Assembly (NCBI GenBank): GCA_014529385.2
Contig: CM043963.1
Location: forward strand, 72,564,412 to 72,628,411
Source of the DNA: Adiantum capillus-veneris
Taxonomy: Eukaryota; Streptophyta; Polypodiopsida; Polypodiales; Pteridaceae
Direction: 5' to 3'
DNA: 64,000 nucleotides
This document shows, in pieces, positions 10,782 through 22,485 of the stretch. Made by a program: the position numbers and the translations under genes. The first letter of the stretch is position 1. Each line of letters starts with the position of its first letter. The notes under the pieces were generated by a model. The model did no database searches. It worked only from the letters and a program-made list of their open reading frames with translations, and was not told the DNA's origin.

Positions 10782-11653
10782 TCAACTCGTGTCATGGTTG
10801 GTTCCTTTTCCGGTTTCTTTGATTTTGCTTGAGTATCCTTCCTCGTTTTTCTCGATGTTTTTGACATTTTTAGACTTCCGTTTGAAGGATATCTACCAGT
10901 GATTTTGTCTTTGACACAATTATGCGCCTCTATCTACATCAGGAATTGTGTTCTACTGGAGACTAATGGCATAGGTCTAGCTTTCCCGTTTTTGGTGTCT
11001 CTTTTGCATCTATACCATTTCTGTCTTCTAGGTTTCTGGTTAGGAAATTCAAAAAACTTTTCCTCCCCTCCTTTTATGAGTAGCTTAGCTCTCACATGTT
11101 CTTTTTCCGATCCCGAATCTTCTGAGGTAGCTGAATGTTCTTCTAGCTCATCTGTTGCATCGTGGTAGAGGTCTAAAAAGACTTGTTGAGCTTTCATTGA
11201 GTCTCTGGATTCCTCAATTTCATCTTCAACGTGGAGGGTTGAGATCATTTGGATGGGAATTATGGCATAGCCGTTCTCATTGCAATATTAAGTAGGTATA
11301 GACGTATTCACACATACATCCATGGTCACTAAAATTTGAGTCCACTCGAATGGCTCAAACAAATGCTCTGGAAAGGGTTCAGGTACATAGGCTTCGTCTG
11401 TGCAGTCGCTTTCTAGGATACATTCTTCTTGTCTTAAACTTCCATTTTTTGAAGCTCCACACATCCAAATAGGTATGTCTTTGTTTAACCAAGATGGAAG
11501 CTTAGTTTCAACCGAAGAGACTGAATCAAACTCTTGTATGGGTGTTTTCAAGACATCTCTATAAGTGTGATATTTTAGATTTACCCTTGTTATAGATCCC
11601 ATTTTCTTCAAGTACAGATAATTGTTTCCCCAATATTGAATAAGTTGTACCTG
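10782..11653 (-). pseudogene. Element A protease-to-RT linker
   Basis: A poorly conserved linker in at least two frames: 11288-11611 (TRVNLKYHTYRDVLKTPIQEFDS) and 10934-11248 (acidic, then FFEFPNQKPRRQKWYRCKR). Element D has colinear counterparts (TRVNLKDHSYKDV and YDFPNQTKQRQKRYRAKR), so it is a real part of the polyprotein. I recognise no known domain. Confidence 0.7.
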
Positions 11654-11983
11654 TCACATGAAAGGTCTTCCCAAAATGATTTCGTAGTTGAGTTTCTTCC
11701 CAAAGTCTACTATGGCAAAAGTGTGTTGACATTCAATTTCACAGGAATTAACTGTCACTTTCTCAAGCAGTCCTAAGGGTCTTTCAATGTGTCCATCAAC
11801 CAATTGCAATTTCATTCGCGTTTGTCTAATGGCTGGTTTTCCCCAAGATTCCCATACTACTTTTGTGGCTATGGCTATGCCTGCTCCACTATCCAGTATT
11901 GCCATGGTTTTGATGTTATTATATTTCACTGGAAGGGTGGTGTTTTCTTCTTCCCCTTCGTAGTATTCTCCGACTTTGTTCAT
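11654..11983 (-). pseudogene. Element A protease 1 (retropepsin, normal position)
   Basis: The frame holds M-A-I-L-D-S-G-A-G-I-A-I-A, the aspartic protease active site, then the flap region and the C-terminal I-I-L-G-R-P-F-M turn, about 100 residues in all. A retropepsin works as a dimer to cut the polyprotein. It sits between gag and reverse transcriptase, as expected for gypsy elements. The same element has a second such domain at 6689-7102. Confidence 0.92.
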
Positions 11984-13045
11984 TGGGACATATCAAATCT
12001 CTTTATTTTCCATTTCGCGTTTCAATTTTTCCAATTTTTTTGTGATTAGCCGCGTTATCCCCACCTTCTCTACGGTTTTCTGTAGATCATTCCATAAATA
12101 TGGTTTGAGTTTTACCAGTTCTCCCAAGGTAAGAGTGCATTGGATGGATGTAGACATGATTGAGTGAATGTTATCTACTTCTACGGTCTATTTTGCTCTT
12201 TTTACTTGAGTGGTCTTACACACTATGGATTCGTCTTTGTTATCTCCCAAGTAAGAGGGTAATGTTTTCAAGGTCAATGGTTTCGACATTCCTGAAGCTT
12301 CAGATCCGCAATCCCCATGCAAGGATTGTACGTCCACGTCCATATTAGGAGGTAGGTTGTCTAACCAAACTTCTTCTATAGGAGCTGACTATAAAGTGAG
12401 GCTCCCATCATTGATCTCTCGAACCTTGTCCCATAAGTGTCCTGGATAGTCTTCCTCCACAAATGGAATTCCGTCTAAGGCATCTTCATTGTCCGGCACC
12501 ATAAGTTCTGGTTTTTTTGTTTCTAGGTGGGGTTCTACCACCACTTCAGATTTTTCTTTAGTTTCTCTTACCACAAGCTCTTCCGATTTTGCGATACTTT
12601 CAAGCTTGGATTTTTGTTTTTCTAGAATTTCTTGCGTGATTATTACCAAGTTTTGATAAGCTTCAAGCTTAGCTGCTTCCATGTCTGGAGAAGGATAATT
12701 TTTCCATTTGTTTTTCACATTTTGGCCTGCTTTAAGTCCTGCTTGGTAAGCTTCCAAGGCTGCATTAGTAGGCTCAAAGATTTTATCAACCAAAATTGAT
12801 CCTCCAGATTTCATTGTTGTTTCTTTAATTTTGCTTTCAGGTTCTTTCACCTTTTCCTGGAATAGCTGTTTTGCTTTCTCCTCGATTTCAACTCGTTGTT
12901 TTTGTTTCCTCATCTCATACCTTTTGCTTCTTCTTCTTTTGGTCTTTTGAGATGCAGCTTTTGTATTCTCCAAATCATCTGAGGAGTTATGTTTCTTTTT
13001 CTTAGTCTGAGATCTAGTGATCACCTTGATTGGAACAATCGGTTC
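11984..13045 (-). pseudogene. gag: Element A gag C-terminal segment, downstream of insertion B
   Basis: Continues gag after the B insertion. It starts with AEPIVPIKVITRSQTKKKK, which matches the element D segment ending TQVVTRAQAKK, then a highly basic coiled region (RYEMRKQKQRVEIEEKAKQ), then GGSILVDKIFEPTNAALEAYQAGLK, which is clearly related to GGSVLVDKVHEPLDALMRAYEARLK in D. A stop lies at 12389. The basic part probably binds RNA or DNA. Confidence 0.8.
13041..13045. other. Left target-site duplication of element B (GGTTC)
   Basis: GGTTC adjoins the left LTR and is repeated at 18159-18163 next to the right LTR. Removing B and one copy rejoins the gag frame of element A. Confidence 0.93.
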
Positions 13046-13513
13046 TGCTACAGACGGGAGCGTAGAGAGCCATGCAAGATACGCAAAATAGCACATAGCC
13101 AGACATAAACGACTAAAGCTGCATACCTCGAATCACACGGCGCATAATCCACGTTGTACATGAGCAGAGAGAGAAAGAGAGCGTGATAGAACAAGAGAGC
13201 AGGTGCATGCGCACCTCCTAGAGCGGAGTGCTACGCCGGCACGGCGAGAGAGAAGAGGGGAGAGGGGAGAAGAAGTACACAGACACTGGGTGCAATCTCC
13301 CCTCGTGAAAGAGTGACCATTTCCCTCTTGCACGTATTTTATTTATAGATTCTTGAATGGTCAAAGTGAGTACAAACTGGCCAAAGCTCATAAAGAGCAC
13401 TTGAATAATAAAATGTACATAAAATATGATATTCTTTTGCAATAGCTTAGCTTGATCAAGCCTTTTCCACCTGTTACAGCTGCAATAAATAATAAGATAT
13501 CAATTCCATAACA
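13046..13513 (-). repeat. Element B 3' LTR
   Basis: 468 bp, TGCTACAGACG...TTCCATAACA on the plus strand, nearly identical to 17691-18158. Confidence 0.95.
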
Positions 13514-16500
13514 GACCTCTCTGTTGGAAAGCAACTGTCCTCAGTTGACGAAGATAAAAATCTGCAAACAATACTTGTCAAATACAGTGATTAGTATGTT
13601 GTGTCAAAAACATCACATAATAAAAGAGAAATTTATGAAACTAAACAACATTAGCTTATGCCTGCTATCATCCACATACTACCTATTCTAGTGTCCCATA
13701 CCACTAGAATAAGCAGTATATGTCATACCTTGATGAATCGGGATATCATTGGTCACACTCATCATAATCAATTCTCATAATGTCAAGTCTCATCATATAA
13801 ACATTGCTAAATAATCACCAGGTACCAAATCCCAATCCAATTTCAATTCCACAATATAAATACAAATCCAAATCACTTTTCATTTTGTACCTGGGTAACA
13901 AAATCGTACCAGTTACAGTGGTGGCCAGCCACTGCAGCATGATTTTGTGATTGGTGTTGCCTCATCCGACGAGTCTACACCAATAAAGCGTGCTGCCTAA
14001 ATCGGTGAATCTGCACTAATGCTGCCTAAATCGGCGGATCTACATTTACCATTGTGAATCTGCAATTTGTCAATCTGCTGCCTAAATCGATAGATCTATA
14101 TAGACAACTGGTGTTGCCTAAATCGGCAAAATCTACACCAGGATGAGCATTGGAACACTGCCTAAATCAGTGAATCTGTGTGCATGTGACCAATGGACTA
14201 GACAAGACATGAAAAAAAAAAGAGAAAACATTTACTTCCTGTGTGACACCACATTGGAGTCTAGTTGAGTAGCAGAGTACTTACAAATTGTTATACATGG
14301 GCGGAAGCACCTCAGCTCATGTGAGTAGTTGTGTGATTTTTGTAAATCATTAGACTCTGGATGATGTACTGCATCTGAAAATATGTACCAGTTTGTGCGT
14401 GGGGAGAGAGGTACAAGGAGGAGACAATTGTAACTAGCAAACTGACACCAAAGTACAATTAACAGATCCAAAATAGTCATGAACTTGCAATGACGAGTAC
14501 AAAAGGGATTAGTGTACAACTAAGGCAAATGTGAGACAATCGAGCGAAAGAAAATTTTGCAGGTCTAATTTAATAGCATAGATCAACTAGTGCCACTAAC
14601 CAAAAATGCAAGATCAAAGCTGCGAGTTGTTGCAGTTGGCCAAAGTAAAAGATGTAAGTAGGACATTCTGCTAGACTCATTATATGAATCGGACAACGTG
14701 ATAGAAAAGAAAAAATTACGTTGACTACTTACCGAGGTCGACTATGATTAGCATTTGAAATTGTGTGTGTGGGGGGGGGTTTTTCTTTTTTTCTTCTTCT
14801 TTTGTTTTTGCTTAGATTGTGTAAAGATGATGTAGCCCTATCTTGTATAAAAGTGTTAGTATACTCAGTCGAATAAGCATTAATTGTATGTTTATAATGA
14901 ACTTGAAAATAAAGCAGTGTTCATTAGGGTTTGCGTAGCTCTTCAGAATGAAACAAATAGGGAAAATAAGGAAACAATTAAATGTGAAAATGGTGAGCAA
15001 AATCATGTGGGTCAAAACTGGTTAGACAGATAGTGATATTGCCCTAAAAGTGTATGCAAATAATTTAGATATCAAAATGTTGTTTAGTTTTGACATTGGA
15101 TAGGGTTGTTTCGTGATGTTGCAGACTCAAGGTCTTCAAGTACCTTTGAGGTGAACCAACAAAAATATTTATGTATTTGAAATGCTACCCTCCATGAACA
15201 TAATCAAGCATATAATCTTCACATAGTAAAGGAACCCTACGATCTTGAAATATCCACCGGTTGTCGCAGTCTTGATCTCAACAACACGGGTTCTTTGAAA
15301 ATGAGTCCTAGCTTGTTGTAGAACAACTTGACATGATGACACTAAAAAGAGTATTGCACTTGCTTAAGCTCGCTATTCTTGGGCACTACCATTGTTGCAC
15401 GAGGTAGCCTTGAGAGCCGCCGCAGTACACGAATCAACATGTGACCCTATAAGCTCTTGTTCACAAACGTATTGATGGGGCTTCTGCATGTGCAATCTGC
15501 TCTACCTTAACCTTTTGTTTCCTTGAATCACTTCCCACCTTAAACAATGTTGTGCGCTTGTTTCCAAATTTTGGCTATGGGGTCCCTTCAACAGTCGTGT
15601 ATATTGGTTTAGTATCAACAGCCTAATCCTCAACAGCATCAGTAGCCTGATCCTTCGTAGTAAGGTGGGATGCATCACATACCAATTTCTTACCCTATAT
15701 GACAATTGGGGTAGGTAAAGTTGTGTAGATTGTTGAGAGTTTGAGTGGTGCAGTCATTTGTTCCGTCACGGAGTGCAGAGATGAGGGAAGCAGAAATAAT
15801 CACAAGGGCTTACTCATTGCAGATTGTAGAGACCAAGGCTACCATCTGCCCTAGCTTGTCCCAAGATGGGACGGATGGGAAAGGAGGAACGGGGGTCTAC
15901 ATTTAATATTGGAGATGCCACAAGTCTATAACATGTTCATCTGATAGAGGTCGACATTATTGCCACAATCAAGAAAGGTAAAGAGAGAGAGCGTTCCTCA
16001 GCACCAAGGGGCCTCTTCTACTGACACTTCTTGCAAGGTGCGCGATTCCTCGAGTTCCTCCCTTTTGATGCGTGCGCGAACTATCCTTCTTCCTCGCCTT
16101 CTCTTCTTGTGCTCCCTCCTATCTAGATGACGTGCTTCTTACTCCCCTGCTACAAGTATGCACGGCCATACACACACCGAGAGGATGCTGCCGATTATTA
16201 CAAGGCCTTAATGGAAGCACCTGAAATTTTTGCAATTATCGCCTGTGAAGTGTCTACGTTGACACAGAAGAAGATCGAAAGCTCGACAAGGATGGCTATG
16301 GCAAAAGCTGCACACACACACACAGAGCATGCATGCATGCCCGAACGAAAGGGAGAGGAAAATGAAGGGGTGGCAGTTGTAGTGTGCGTGTGTGTGGGTT
16401 GGCAAAGATGTGTTGTAGACAATAGGTGGTTGGCGAGTGTGGGAAAGAGAGAAAGAGTGGTGGATATGCTTGTCGATTTCCAGTGGCTGGTTGCATGGTA

Positions 16501-16841
16501 ACGAATGACAAAATGTGTGGGCGATGTCACTTGTAAATGAGAGGGAGAGAGAGTATTCAATGGTGGTTGGAGTAGGGGTGTGTCCTCGTGTACTGCAGCA
16601 ATGAGGGGCAGAGAGAGAAAGAAAGTGGTCGATCTTGGTGTGCGCCAGTGGTTGGCAGAAGGAGAGAGAACCGCTACAGGTGGCTGGTGTATGGTAGTTA
16701 TAGTAGCGCGGGGGGGAATTGATTGGTTGAGAGTGCAGTGCAGCATGACCAACTGCCGATAAGTGGAATCAAAAAGGGGCTAGGTAGGCTACGAAACTGA
16801 TCCCTCGAGTACTGCCAATGATGGCGGGTAGAGTAAGGGGG

Positions 16842-16886
<45 letters not shown>

Positions 16887-17677
16887 ACAAAGAATCTTCA
16901 TGGCATGCAGCACATTTGCGCAAGAGAGAGAAGTCATGTTGCTGGCACGTCAGTCATTGTTGGAGCGTCTTTCCGTGTGTGCGTCTTGACGTCATGTGAT
17001 GATGGCGTCGCTAGAAATCCAGCTCAGCTATTGCTTGAGGCTCAAGTCATTGATGTTGAAAGTGGCAAAGGCCTCACGAGCAGGGGTGCGGGACTCTAAC
17101 TCTGCAACAGAGAGAAGTTTTTTTTTTTTTTTTTTTTTGGTTAACCTTTGGAATCTCTTGGGCTTGCGTCCCACCCATATCCTCTTGCTTATGGTACTTC
17201 GAGTTACCAAGGTCGTTGTGGGTGATTATTGAGGAGGGGTCGCTTGAGGGTACTCCATGCTATCATAGCTTTTCTCCTATGATCGTCCATGATTCTCAGA
17301 GGAATCTCGAATGTCTTTTGAAATTGCATCCCAAACAACGAAATTTTTCCATGATGCAAAACAAAACGCTTCTTGTCTATACCTTTTGTTTTATAATCAA
17401 GCTATGCTATGAGTTGTCCCACTACTTCTTTCCTCACAAGGTCTTCTTACTCGATCCACCCTAATCTACACGAACTAAATTCTAATGTTTTGTTCACTTA
17501 CTATCATGCAGATCTTTCACTATTCTACTCTATGAAAAGATGAACACATAATTCAGTCAAGATTTATGTACAAAGATAGATCATAAGAATAAAAACTAAA
17601 CGATATTAAAAAAAGGGAACTTAGCTCTGCTATATTGATTATCCTTAATTAAGCTCTCCATAATTGTGATTGTACTA
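13514..17677 (-). other. Element B interior, no recognisable coding sequence
   Basis: I see no retroelement or host protein here. Open frames at 16127-16752 overlap on both strands and are made of simple-sequence DNA (CA, GA and CACA runs), so I do not call them genes. The region contains a six-copy degenerate repeat (13956-14182), a GA microsatellite (about 16841-16877) and a T-run at 17119-17138. Confidence 0.75.
13956..14182. repeat. Degenerate direct repeat in element B, six copies
   Basis: A unit close to GCTGCCTAAATCGGTGAAT followed by CTGCAC recurs at about 13956, 13992, 14021, 14077, 14113 and 14157. Spacing is irregular (29-56 bp), and the CCTAAATC core is conserved in five of the six. 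Confidence 0.85.
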
Positions 17678-17689
17678 GCTCTGATACCA
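17678..17689 (-). promoter_or_regulatory. Element B primer-binding site
   Basis: The minus strand reads TGGTATCAGAGC, one base from the 5' LTR. This is the exact consensus for initiator methionine tRNA priming. Confidence 0.93.
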
Positions 17690-17690
17690 C

Positions 17691-18158
17691 TGCTACAGAC
17701 GGGAGCGTAGAGAGCCCTGCAAGATACGCAAAATAGCACATAGCCAGACATAAACGACTAAATCTTCATACCTCGAATCACACGATGCATAATCCACGTT
17801 GTACACGAGCAGAGAGAGAAAGAGAGCGTGATAGAACGAGAGAGCACGTGCATGCGCACCTCCTAGAGCGGAGTGCTACGCCGGCACGGCGAGAGAGAAG
17901 AGGGGAGAGGGGAGAAGAAGTACACAGACACTGGGTGCAATCTCCCCCCGTGCAAGAGTGACCATTTCCCTCTTGCACATATTTCATTTATAGATTCTTG
18001 AATGGTCAAAGTGAGTACAAACTGGCCAAAGCTCATAAAGAGCACTTGAACAATAAAATGTACATAATATATGATATCCTTTTGCAATAGCTTAGCTCGA
18101 TCAAGCCTTTTCCACCTGTCACAGCTGCAATAAATAATAAGATATCAATTCCATAACA
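17691..18158 (-). repeat. Element B 5' LTR
   Basis: 468 bp, the partner of 13046-13513, with only scattered single-base differences. The high identity means a young insertion. Confidence 0.95.
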
Positions 18159-18163
18159 GGTTC
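18159..18163. other. Right target-site duplication of element B (GGTTC)
   Basis: Matches 13041-13045 exactly. Confidence 0.93.
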
Positions 18164-20531
18164 ACTCTCAGATGAGCTACTAGGTATCACTTGGACTACG
18201 TTGACTATCGTTTTACCCTTGTTTAAAGGATTTTTTGGACAATCTTCTGGGAAGTGTCCTCTCTTTTTGCAACATTGTATGCAATAAGATTTAATTGGTT
18301 TGAGGTTTTTGTCAGGCTCTAGGCATTCATTCTTGCAATGATCATCTGCACCACAGTTATGACAGTTTTCTATTCTTGGCTTAATCATGGGTCTTACCAT
18401 GGGAGGTCTCACACCTTGATTAGCTACGTAATACATTGATGCGAGCTCTGGTGGAGCATAAGTCACAGGTTCCTCCATTGGTGGTGGATGTGAATTATAC
18501 CAATCTCCCTCTACCATTACTGTAGATGGACTAGGCTCAGCATAAGGTGTAAGAGGCACAAGTGCTTGTTCATCTATAACTCCCCCTGGGTGCATGTACT
18601 TTACAGGCACTGCATTATGTCTTGGGTACGGAGGTTGTTGACCCAACAGGGGTTGAGGTCTTTCCATACCCATTGGTGGTGTTTGAGCTTGGGCCATATT
18701 AGGTTGATATCTGTACATGGGTTGTCCTTGCGGCCTCATAGGAACATACTGAACATTCTCATCATACTTTGGTCTGAAGTAGCACTCGTGGGTCTCATGG
18801 TTGGTCCATTTACCCTCAATTGTACACCATTTTTGTGGTCTAATAGGTTGTCTCTGTTGAAATATCCCTTGTCCTGGTCCTCTCATAGGTGATTTTTGCA
18901 TGTTGTCATCATATCGTTCATCCTTTTGAGCATGTCTTCTATGGCTGAAAGTGGTGTTGCAGCAGCCGTTCCTACTTGTGCAGGTTTGGTGGATGTTGTT
19001 TTCTCACTTTGGTTATCCTTAGGGACATCTTCTGTATTGAAAATATCACAATTATTTCCTAAGTCGATAGCATCTGACACACACTCTTCTAAGGTTGTAT
19101 GCTTCTTGCTATAAAGTATAGCATGAAGTTCTTTGTTTAGCAGTCCCTCTAGAAACAAAGATACTAGTCGTTCTTCTGCAAGTATCTCTAGCTATGGGCA
19201 TCTACCAATGTATTGTTTCATTCAAGTTGCACAATCCCTAACAAACTCACCATGTTTCTGTTTAAAGCTGTAGATTTGAGCTACCGTATTGTGTTTGATC
19301 CCCATTTTGGAACAAGCAGCTACAAATCCTTGAGCTAATGTGTTCAAATCCATGATTGACCTTGGTGAAATGTTTTGGAACCATGTCAATGCTTTTCCTT
19401 CTAAGGTCATTCTAAACCCCTCGAATTGAGTATTAAAATCGAATATACGCTCTGCTCTTAGCACTTGCTTAAAGCTTGCTAAGTGGTCATATGGATCCCC
19501 TGATCCACTATATTTTTTGACCCATTTCTAAAAACCAGCTAGTCTGACGCGTCTGTTTGGTTCAACTCCCGGTCTCCTGGCAGTTGGTCCTGTTTTGAGT
19601 CCTTCAAACCAGTCTATTGGAAATAATGACTCATGTAGCCCTGAACTGGCCTTAGTGTCACCCAATTTTCTGCGTGATGAGGTGGTTTCTGGTTTCTTCA
19701 CATTACTCTCAGAAGATCTCTCACGGTGTTCGTCTCTTGGAATGGTTTCTGGTCCTTGGCCCAATATCCAATCTCTTATGGAATACCCTTGGTATTTGGT
19801 TTGTTCCACCTCCTCAGGAGTCATCATAACAAAGTTGTTGTTATAAAAATCCCTATACAAGTAGGTTGGTAGATCTGATGATCTCTTATCCTTGATCTTG
19901 AAGATGTAGATGATCTTCATGGCCGTTAGTTGTCCTGGTTTGGCATGCGAAGTCCATAGAAGATCTTTTATGTTTCTATCTTCCCAACAATAGACTCCGA
20001 TCCTAGGATTATCAGTACTAAACCGTTTCAAAGGCTTCAAATCTACTTGATCGTATCTCTCAAATTCTAAGGTTGGTGGTCCTTCTTTTGCTGACATATC
20101 TGGGATTATGGTGTTTACTTCTAACCCCCATTTGTCTACCACATCAGGGTTTTCGACTTGTACATACTGAGTTCTGTTTCTGTCCATGTACATTTTTCCT
20201 TGTTTGTTTGCCCTAATCTCTTCCTCGAACTTGATACCATGGTCATTAATGCGAATAGCATACTCCTCATTAGGGTCCAAGTAAATCTGGGCTCCATGGC
20301 GATTAGTTTTATAAAATGAAAGTATATGCTTATAACGCATTGTCGTTCCGGTTTCGGAGTGAGTTGAGTAAGAAGCATTTCAGATGTTGAGTCTGAGAAA
20401 GTGTCTGAGACTTCTTTAGGGATAGTGTGCAAGGAATGTCTTTGATTCACGCTTTCTTCAGCGGATACTCTATTGGAGGTTTCTCCGAATATGCCTTGAT
20501 TTCCTAGTACACGACCAGATCTAAGGTTCAT
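18164..20531 (-). pseudogene. gag: Element A gag (capsid and nucleocapsid), broken
   Basis: Starts at ATG 20531 with MNLRSGRV, the same start as element D (MNLRSGRN). Domains in order: an N-terminal region (frameshift near 20345, then 19528-20340); a capsid-type gag domain (19222-19510, around LTWFQNISPRSIMDL, then 18883-19158); and a Pro/Gln-rich region with a zinc-like motif W-C-x3-G-K-W-T-N-H. Two CCHC-like knuckles end it: CHNCGADDHCKNEC and CIQCCKKRGHFPEDC, the second with one extra residue between Cys and His. Gag packages the RNA. At least three stops or shifts break it, and element B splits it at 18158. Confidence 0.88.
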
Positions 20532-21196
20532 AAAGATTGGTGAAGCCCTGGATAGAGTACTTACCTTTGGATTGACTCATAGTCAATCTCCACTTCACTT
20601 GATTGTAACTTCTGTCAAATTGCCGATTCCTCGTCTGCAACCCAATTCCTGTACAATTTTGATCAAGTTAGCTAGTTTTTCTATAAAGACATTAGAGTTT
20701 TGGCTAACTCTCGTGATTGGTCAATGTGTATCACTTCAAATCAAGCTATGGGAATCAAACTGACTTACAGATTCGTCTTTGGCAAAAAAATCAAAGGTTT
20801 AATCTGCAACCTGGGAACTGACTGAACAGGTACCAATTTGGATCGGATTGAACCCAAAATTGCCCAGTGGCTTTGTATTATGTTGTTCTAACATTGTACT
20901 AGTTCAAAAGTCAAAATTGGTGTCTGTAGGTAGCACTAGTAAATTTTTTGTTACTTTTTGCTTGGTTTGGCAAGTATAAACTCTGTTGAAGTCCCTGGAC
21001 AAGTTTCAACAAGTTTGGACAAAATCTATTCAAGTTTATCAATTGTTTCATGTTCGTAGACTTTGATTCTAAGAATCTGGCTTAGGTCTCACTTTTGTGG
21101 TTCAAATTTCACCAAAATTGATTTGTGGGGTCCACTTGATATGCTTGACCTTGTGGTATACTCAAATGTGCAAAATTTCCAAGTTTTGAAGCAAGT

Positions 21197-21218
21197 GTAA
21201 ATAATCGCGATTATTTAC
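21197..21218. repeat. Element A palindrome, leader copy 1
   Basis: Perfect 22-bp palindrome: GTAAATAAT arm, CGCG core, inverted arm. Identical to 4609-4630. Confidence 0.9.
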
Positions 21219-21481
21219 TCCAGCTAAATTTTTGCAAATTTTTATCCCAAATTTGACACAGATCTTTTAAGCACCTCAAGTTAAGGTCCCTAGCCAAGTT
21301 TCAACAAGTTTGGACTATTTTTGGTCAAATGGTCATCAGTCGCAAACTAACTTTGCAAATTTGGTCACAATTTTCAATCCAGTGATCCAAATCTTAACAA
21401 ATTTGGTTTGTGGGCTTATTACAACATGGTAAAGCTAGTGGTATGCCAACTTGGTCAAAAAATTTGAAAAATGGGGCAGTA

Positions 21482-21503
21482 GTTAATAATCGCGATTATT
21501 TAC
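21482..21503. repeat. Element A palindrome, leader copy 2
   Basis: Same palindrome with one mismatched pair (GTTAATAAT on the left arm). It starts 285 bp after copy 1. Confidence 0.88.
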
Positions 21504-21768
21504 TACTGGCAACTTTTTGCATCTTTTTGGTCAACTGAGCATATACACTTGTTTATCATATCAATACAAGCCTATGAATCAAATATCATCAAGTTTGGAC
21601 AATTTTTTTCTAAATTTACCCGCAAGTTTCAAAAACTCAGTACAAACTTTAGTTTTTACCTAGTTTTTTGCCACTTTGGTGATCCAAATCTTTTGGGCCT
21701 TTACAAAAGTTGTTTGGTACACATGCAATGAGTCAATGGTATGAACCTTGGTCAAATCTGGGCTAAAA

Positions 21769-21790
21769 GTTAATAATTGCGATTATTAAC
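21769..21790. repeat. Element A palindrome, leader copy 3
   Basis: Arms GTTAATAAT and ATTATTAAC are perfectly paired; the core reads TGCG in place of CGCG, a C-to-T change. It starts 287 bp after copy 2. Confidence 0.85.
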
Positions 21791-22465
21791 TTCAGGCTTG
21801 AAATAAACACTTTTTTGTAATTTTTTCAAAGACAGTCTTTACATGAGCTATTTTAAGCCTATGAATCAAGTCAAAACTTACTTTGTCCTAAAATGTCAAG
21901 AAAATGTAAATAATGTGAGTTTTGGCCAACTCTTGAAATTTTTACCTCTAAGTGTCCTTGAGCTTACCAATTGATTCAGACAACTTTTATGCTTACTCTC
22001 TAGTCGGATTGAGTGGTTTCTAGTCTTTTCGTTCTATTTTTAGCCATAGACCTGAAATTTTGCAACTTCAAAGAATACTCACACTTGATTCTTTCAGAGA
22101 GAGCAATGTTCTGAAATCCACCTCGGATCCTACTTACCCTACTCCTAAATTCTCATGCAATGGGGTTGTGAAAAGTGTCCACAAACACTCATTTTCTTGT
22201 CTTTTATGTTTTTTATGAGCATTGATCTTAAGACTTGTCTCGTCTACCAATCATCCTCAAAATCCTAATCTATTTCTACAATCGTACAATCCTAAAGGCA
22301 GTCAACAAGTATGATTCCTTCCAAGCTAACTCTACACAGCAAAAGACGACAATCTTAGGCTATGCGATTTCTAAAAGAAAGTTTTGGACTCTAGGCGATC
22401 CTAGAGGAAGTTATTGGACAACTTCACAAAACGCTCGTGTTTTTCCCTAGTTTAAGTCTCTTCGA

Positions 22466-22483
22466 TCTCCGACAGCAGCGCCA
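22466..22483 (-). promoter_or_regulatory. Element A primer-binding site
   Basis: The minus strand reads TGGCGCTGCTGTCGGAGA, two bases inside the LTR. It is a decayed or variant form of the TGGCGCCGCTGCCGGGGA site of element D. Confidence 0.8.
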
Positions 22484-22485
22484 AA

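Larger units (their letters stand above)
13046..18158 (-). mobile_element. Element B: non-autonomous LTR retrotransposon (LARD type)
   Basis: Two near-identical 468-bp LTRs (13046-13513 and 17691-18158) bound a 4.2-kb interior. The element is flanked by a perfect 5-bp duplication, GGTTC (13041-13045 and 18159-18163). The primer site TGGTATCAGAGC lies next to the right LTR on the minus strand, and a purine-rich tract (AGAGAGGTC on the minus strand) borders the left LTR, so it reads right to left. No gag, pol or other retroelement protein is encoded in any frame, so it must depend on another element's enzymes, probably a copia because of its primer site. It interrupts element A gag. Confidence 0.95.
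20532..22465 (-). promoter_or_regulatory. Element A leader between primer site and gag, with palindrome repeats
   Basis: A long untranslated leader. It holds three CGCG-centred palindromes (21197, 21482, 21769) in roughly 286-bp units that share weakly conserved sentences such as GTGATCCAAAT and CAAGTTTGGACAA. No ORF is convincing. Its size, position and structure mirror the leader of element D (41838-43244). Confidence 0.75.

Noticed and set aside
16127-16752. Host gene in element B (overlapping open frames on both strands)
   Set aside because: The translations are low-complexity products of CA and GA repeats, overlap on opposite strands, and have no domain or splice signal that I can support.
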